This document shows positions 60,060 through 64,000 of a DNA stretch of 64,000 bases, piece by piece. Every line of letters starts with the position of its first letter. The first letter of the stretch is position 1. The stretch covers positions 62,001 to 126,000 of the forward strand of contig CANQQE010000003.1 in assembly GCA_947625935.1 (NCBI GenBank), written 5' to 3'. Origin of the DNA: an uncultured Muribaculaceae bacterium. Its GTDB lineage: Bacteria > Bacteroidota > Bacteroidia > Bacteroidales > Muribaculaceae. A program made the translations under genes and the position numbers. The notes under the pieces were generated by a model. It ran no database searches and was not told where the DNA came from. It was given only the letters and a program-made list of their open reading frames with translations.

Positions 60060-60823
60060 AGGATATACTCGACATAGTGATAGTGGCCACGTTGCTATAC
60101 TATCTCTATCGCATAATGAAGGAGTCGGGCACGATAAACATTTTCTTCGGGGTACTGGCGTTTATAGCGGTATGGGTTGTAACGTCAGAGATTCTTGAGA
60201 TGAGGCTCATAGGAACCATCCTCGACAAGTTCATGAGCATAGGTCTGTTGATTCTGGTGATTCTGTTTCAGGACCAGATCAAGCGTTTCCTCGTTGAACT
60301 CGGCTCGCAACGGCGGTGGAAATTCCTGAAATCGCTGTTTCACCACCATCACCGCGGCGGCGACCATGTGGATGACCAGCGTCGATGGGTGTTGCCTATC
60401 GTCTACGCTTGCATGAATATGTCGAAAAGCAAGACCGGGGCATTGATAGTGATCGAGCAGAATGTCCCCTTGGAGACGTATGAGAAGTCGGGCGACCGGA
60501 TAGACGCGGAGATAAACTCCAGATTGATAGAAAACATATTTTTCAAAAATTCACCGCTTCATGACGGGGCGATGATCGTGGCCCACGACCGAATCAAAGC
60601 CGCAGGCTGCATTCTGCCGGTGAGCCATGACACAAGCATTCCGCGCTCGCTGGGTCTGCGCCACCGCTCGGCATTAGGAATCTCACAGGCGACCGACGCC
60701 GTGGCTATCGTTGTCTCGGAGGAAACCGGGGGGATTTCCATAGCCCACCGCGGTTCGCTCAAGACGCGGCTCACCTCTACCGAGCTTGAGCAGTATCTAT
60801 CGCACATCTCGCTCGACCGATAG
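60041..60823 (+). CDS. cdaA: Diadenylate cyclase CdaA (c-di-AMP synthase)
   Basis: This 260-residue protein has three N-terminal TM helices (to ~residue 80) and a DAC domain with the DGAMIV and GLRHRSALG motifs that form the active site. It makes the second messenger cyclic di-AMP from two ATP. In Firmicutes it is paired with CdaR and glmM; here it overlaps folP instead, and the nearest CdaR-like gene is at 15224. c-di-AMP signalling in the organism is therefore predicted. Confidence 0.94.
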   Translation: MESFGIKDILDIVIVATLLYYLYRIMKESGTINIFFGVLAFIAVWVVTSEILEMRLIGTILDKFMSIGLLILVILFQDQIKRFLVELGSQRRWKFLKSLFHHHHRGGDHVDDQRRWVLPIVYACMNMSKSKTGALIVIEQNVPLETYEKSGDRIDAEINSRLIENIFFKNSPLHDGAMIVAHDRIKAAGCILPVSHDTSIPRSLGLRHRSALGISQATDAVAIVVSEETGGISIAHRGSLKTRLTSTELEQYLSHISLDR

Positions 60824-60950
60824 CGCTGAAAAGACGGCGTGATGCCATGACCGGGGTGTAGAATTACCGGCAATGAACCCATGCCCGTCGGCGGTGGGTG
60901 TTTAACAAATATTGAGGGGCCTGTTTTTAGACTTTTTGAAAGAGTTTTGG

Positions 60951-60958
60951 TAATTTTG
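60951..60958 (+). promoter_or_regulatory. -7 box of argD-proC
   Basis: TAATTTTG lies 58 bp before the chosen argD ATG (61009). The 127-bp gap from cdaA to here has no other feature. Confidence 0.55.
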
Positions 60959-61008
60959 TCGGATGAATGAAACCAACCCGTGAAATTAACCGGGCAAAAC
61001 GATATTCT

Positions 61009-62136
61009 ATGAAGCTATTTGACGTTTATCCGCTGTTTGACATCGAAATTGTGAGAGGCTGCGGTTGTAAGACCTACGATGCCACCGGGGCGGAGTATCT
61101 TGATCTTTATGGCGGTCACGCCGTAATTTCCGTGGGACACTCTCATCCCCACTACATCGACGCGCTTGCCAAGCAAGCCTCTAATTTAGTTTTCTATTCC
61201 AACTCGGTGGTCAATTCCCTGCAACAACGTTTAGCCGACAAACTCGGCAAGGCGTCGGGTTATGACGACTACCAGTTGTTTCTTATAAATTCCGGAGCCG
61301 AAGCTAATGAGAACGCGCTAAAAATAGCCTCGTTCCATACCGGCAAGAAGCGAATAATCGCTTATTCCAAAGCATTCCACGGGCGAACCTCAGCCGCAGT
61401 CGAGGCTACAGACAATCCAAAGATTGTGTCGCCACTCAACGCTAACGAACACGTCACATTTCTGCCTCTGGGTGATATAGACGGCACCCGCCGCGAATTG
61501 GCCAAAGGTGATGTGGCCGCTGTTATCATCGAAGGTATTCAGGGTGTAGGAGGAATCCGCATACCCACTGACGATTTCATGAGGGAGCTACGCCGGGCCA
61601 CAGAGGATGCGGGAGTGGTGCTGATTCTGGATGAAATCCAGTCGGGGTATGGCCGCTCGGGCCGCTTCTTCGCCCACCAGTATTCGGGCATACGCCCCGA
61701 CATTATCACCGTAGCCAAAGGAATCGCCAACGGCTATCCGATGGGAGGCGTACTTATTTCCCCGAAATTCAAACCTGTTTACGGCCAACTCGGTACCACG
61801 TTCGGCGGGAACCATTTGGGATGCGCCGCCGCCATCGCCGTGCTCGACATCTTTGAAAAGGATAAACTCGTGGAGAACGCCGCCAAGGTCGGGGAGTATC
61901 TGATGACTGAACTGAAATCCGTGCCGGGTATCAAGGAGGTGCGCGGGCGCGGGCTGATGATCGGTATAGAGATGGATTATCCTGTCAAGGATTTGCGCTA
62001 CAGGCTGATCAAGGATAAGCATATATTCACCGGCGCTTCCGGCACGAACGTGATACGCCTGCTCCCCCCGTTGTCGCTCACGATTGACGAGGCCGCGCAA
62101 TTCATCAAATCATTTAAAGAGGCAATCGCGGAATGA
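61009..62136 (+). CDS. argD: Acetyl-/succinyl-ornithine aminotransferase
   Basis: This 375-residue class III aminotransferase makes N-acyl-ornithine in arginine synthesis; Bacteroides enzymes use N-succinyl intermediates. SGAEANENALKIA, FHGRTSAAVEAT, LILDEIQSGYGRSG and the PLP Lys in TVAKGIANGYPMGG are present. A frame is open from 60967, but the ATG at 61009 gives the family N-terminus MKLFDVYPLFDIEI. proC overlaps its stop by ATGA. The genes that Bacteroides often places upstream (argG, argC) are absent here. Confidence 0.93.
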   Translation: MKLFDVYPLFDIEIVRGCGCKTYDATGAEYLDLYGGHAVISVGHSHPHYIDALAKQASNLVFYSNSVVNSLQQRLADKLGKASGYDDYQLFLINSGAEANENALKIASFHTGKKRIIAYSKAFHGRTSAAVEATDNPKIVSPLNANEHVTFLPLGDIDGTRRELAKGDVAAVIIEGIQGVGGIRIPTDDFMRELRRATEDAGVVLILDEIQSGYGRSGRFFAHQYSGIRPDIITVAKGIANGYPMGGVLISPKFKPVYGQLGTTFGGNHLGCAAAIAVLDIFEKDKLVENAAKVGEYLMTELKSVPGIKEVRGRGLMIGIEMDYPVKDLRYRLIKDKHIFTGASGTNVIRLLPPLSLTIDEAAQFIKSFKEAIAE

Positions 62137-62930
62137 GAAAGATAGCAATTATCGGAGCCGGGAACATGGGCGGTGCGATAGCGCGCGGCATACTCGGCGG
62201 TAAATTGAGCGGGGAGTATGAGGTAAGACTCTCCAATCCGTCGGCGGGCAAATTGGAAAGAATCAAGGCTGAGTTCCCGTCGGCTGTGACAACTGTTTCC
62301 AATGTAGAGGCCGTAGTCGGCGCCGATATAGTAATACTTGCGGTCAAGCCCTGGCTTGTGAAGCAGGTGATTGATGAGATATCGACCTCAATTGACGTTG
62401 AGGAAGTGACAATTGTGTCGCTTGCCGCCGGAATAAGTGTGGACGATATTTGCGATATGTTTGACAATTCACTGCAGGCGGCCTATAGCGTGGCACGCGC
62501 CATGCCCAACACGGCAATCGCCGTCGGTGAGAGTATGACGTTTGTGTGCGGAGACCGCGCCGCGAAGTATAAGATTGACGAACTTAACATGATATTCGGG
62601 TCGATGGGGCATTCGGCTGTCATCGCCGAAAGGATGATGGGTGGGGCCATGGCTCTTTGCTCGTGCGGAATCGCATATGCAATGCGCTATGTCCGCGCCG
62701 CCACCGAGGGTGCCGTTGAGCTGGGTCTGTATCCCGACGCTGCGAAGGAGTACATATTCCAGACTATCCGCGGCGCAGTCGCGCTTCTTGAATCGACCGG
62801 GGCAAACCCGGAGGTGGAAATCGACAAAGTAACGACACCCGGCGGTGTGACAATCAAGGGCCTTAACGCCATGGAGCGCAACGGCTTCACCACCGCTGTT
62901 ATAGAGGGGCTTAAAGCCTCGTCGCGCTAA
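62133..62930 (+). CDS. proC: Pyrroline-5-carboxylate reductase
   Basis: ProC reduces pyrroline-5-carboxylate to proline with NAD(P)H. The 265-residue protein has the Rossmann motif GAGNMGGAIARGI near the N-terminus, AVKPW, SLAAGIS, RAMPNTAIAVGE and the C-terminal VTTPGGVTIKGLNAME. Its ATG overlaps the argD stop, indicating coupling. ssb starts 26 bp later. Confidence 0.95.
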   Translation: MRKIAIIGAGNMGGAIARGILGGKLSGEYEVRLSNPSAGKLERIKAEFPSAVTTVSNVEAVVGADIVILAVKPWLVKQVIDEISTSIDVEEVTIVSLAAGISVDDICDMFDNSLQAAYSVARAMPNTAIAVGESMTFVCGDRAAKYKIDELNMIFGSMGHSAVIAERMMGGAMALCSCGIAYAMRYVRAATEGAVELGLYPDAAKEYIFQTIRGAVALLESTGANPEVEIDKVTTPGGVTIKGLNAMERNGFTTAVIEGLKASSR

Positions 62931-62955
62931 TCAGATAAATTGGAGGTTGAAGCAG

Positions 62956-63294
62956 ATGTCGGTTAACAAAGTGATTCTTGTGGGGAATGTGGGTCGTGAC
63001 CCAGAGTTGCGTTATGTCGAAAACCGCCCTGTGGCAACAATGTCGATAGCGACGACGGAGCGCGCTTATACCACAGCGTCGGGTGCGCAGATTCCTGAGC
63101 GCACGGAGTGGCACACCATAGTGATGTGGGATAAAGCGGCTGAGACGGCAGAGAAATACATCAGAAAAGGGTGCAAACTGTTTGTCGAGGGGAAATTGCG
63201 GACACGCGTCTGGCAGGATCGCAACGCCATAAAGCGCACCGTAACAGAAATTTTTGTTGAAAATTTCGACATACTTTCGCTTCCGAGACCATAG
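62956..63294 (+). CDS. ssb: Short single-stranded DNA-binding protein
   Basis: This 112-residue protein is an OB-fold SSB: SVNKVILVGNVGRDPELRYVENRPVATMSIATTERAY and WHTIVMWDKAAETAEKYIRKG. It ends at IFVENFDILSLPRP with no linker and no acidic tip, which housekeeping SSBs use to recruit partner proteins. It is therefore probably a secondary SSB. The frame is open to a TTG at 62947, but the ATG at 62956 follows TGGAGG. An OPT transporter gene begins 41 bp later. Confidence 0.9.
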   Translation: MSVNKVILVGNVGRDPELRYVENRPVATMSIATTERAYTTASGAQIPERTEWHTIVMWDKAAETAEKYIRKGCKLFVEGKLRTRVWQDRNAIKRTVTEIFVENFDILSLPRP

Positions 63295-63334
63295 GCTTTC
63301 ATACAAATAGAAAACAATAATAATTTGTCACATA

Positions 63335-64000
63335 ATGACCAGTAAAACCACAACAAAAGAGAATCAGGCGGCTGCCCCGGAGGTCTACGCCGATTCAGAT
63401 CCCATCGCTCTGCCGGAAAACGCGTTCCGCGAACTTGGAGCGGATGAGCATTACCGCCCGTTGATGCACCCGGCCCGCAATTACCGCGAAGCAACCCCTT
63501 ACTCAGTGCTGATGGGGCTGCTGTTGGCCGTGATATTCAGTGCGGCCGCAGCTTATCTCGGCCTGAAGGTAGGCCAGGTGTTTGAAGCCGCCATCCCGAT
63601 CGCCATCATCGCTGTCGGATGCTCGAGCGCATTGAAAATAAAGCATCCGCTCGGCCAGAACGTTATCATCCAGTCAATCGGAGCTTGCTCGGGGGTGATA
63701 GTGGCAGGCGCGATCTTCACCCTTCCGGCTCTGTTTATTCTTCAGGCCAAATACCCCGATCTGACAGTGAACTTCCTTGAGATATTTCTCAGCTCGCTGC
63801 TCGGGGGTGTGCTCGGGATATTGTTTTTCATACCTTTCCGCAAGTATTTCGTAAAAGATATGCACGGAAAATATCCTTTCCCCGAGGCTACAGCCACCAC
63901 ACAGGTTCTTGCCAGCGGTCAGAGCGTCGGTAGCGGCAGCAGCAAGCAGGCCGTGACACTTGTAATCGCTTCGCTTATCGGCGGGGTGTATGACTATGTG
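63335..64000 (+). CDS. OPT family oligopeptide transporter, 5' part
   Basis: An open frame from ATG 63335 runs to the window end (222 codons). The N-terminus is cytoplasmic and polar (MTSKTTTKENQAAAPEVYAD). RNYREATPYSVLMGLLLAVIFSAAAAYLGLKVGQVFEAAIPIAI and IGCSSALK-like helices follow, with the OPT signature EATATTQVLASGQS near the end. OPT proteins are proton-coupled importers of oligopeptides or metal chelates; the substrate is unknown. The gene continues beyond the window. Confidence 0.9.
   Translation, partial: MTSKTTTKENQAAAPEVYADSDPIALPENAFRELGADEHYRPLMHPARNYREATPYSVLMGLLLAVIFSAAAAYLGLKVGQVFEAAIPIAIIAVGCSSALKIKHPLGQNVIIQSIGACSGVIVAGAIFTLPALFILQAKYPDLTVNFLEIFLSSLLGGVLGILFFIPFRKYFVKDMHGKYPFPEATATTQVLASGQSVGSGSSKQAVTLVIASLIGGVYDYV

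Noticed and set aside
1..64000. tRNA, rRNA, CRISPR arrays, IS elements or integrases
   Set aside because: Intergenic regions were scanned for tRNA T-loops, regular spaced repeats and transposase-like frames, and none was found.

Overview
The window is a 64 kb piece of a Bacteroidota chromosome, most probably Bacteroidales. A Muribaculaceae-like genome is my inference from gene content and fairly high GC; no rRNA is present to confirm it. Supporting signs are many -7 boxes of the Bacteroidota form TAnnTTTG, almost no Shine-Dalgarno reliance, Gram-negative envelope genes (lpxK, lptB, sppA), serine palmitoyltransferase, a glycine-lipid acyltransferase pair, GIN-domain (DUF2807) secreted proteins, and a GG-leader peptide with a SPASM radical-SAM enzyme. 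I recognise no tRNA, rRNA, IS element, integrase or CRISPR array.

Layout. 1-1155 is the 3' end of guaA. 1281-3194 is an AT-rich island with a complete EcoRI-type restriction-modification system. 3356-24414 is mostly housekeeping: paired chromate-transporter halves, folC, ridA, a YihY protein, sppA-lpxK, punA-thiL-nusB-yajC-YbbR-coaE, a HAD phosphatase, nadC/rlmH, a Fur-family regulator with a metal exporter carrying Cys/His repeats, lptB, udk, the rpsF-rpsR-rplI operon, an unlisted 54-codon small ORF and an ECF sigma factor. 24489-34479, all on the minus strand, is the main accessory region. It holds a Cys-rich double-glycine precursor peptide, its radical-SAM maturase, a TonB-dependent outer-membrane barrel, a small secreted carboxypeptidase-regulatory-like protein, a C39-peptidase ABC exporter and a stump of a HlyD-type membrane-fusion protein. 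Upstream lie a four-TM protein, a DUF3244 secreted protein and a membrane-spanning TPR/HTH-like regulator.

34514-36314 is a glycine-lipid acyltransferase pair (glsB/glsA type). 36366-40105 is a small glycan-assembly group. 40100-45681 is M16 protease-ispG-purE-PAP2-rpoN. 45876-46972 is a frameshifted beta-propeller gene. 47093-50427 is aspS-nif3-zinc ribbon. 50658-53993 is spt and ptb-buk. 54149-58663 is dus, two GIN-domain proteins, a flippase and VanZ. 58768-64000 is a small membrane protein, folP-cdaA, argD-proC, a tail-less SSB and the 5' end of an OPT transporter.

How the genes work together: the 24.5-31.5 kb genes read as one RiPP pathway. The precursor has a leader ending in GG and a 41-residue core with six Cys. 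The radical-SAM/SPASM enzyme would install thioether links, and the C39 domain would cut after GG during export. The fusion protein that normally bridges the periplasm is reduced to 65 residues, so the export route is either unusual or decaying. The EcoRI-like island predicts GAATTC cleavage and methylation, and the window carries only four GAATTC sites by my eye count.
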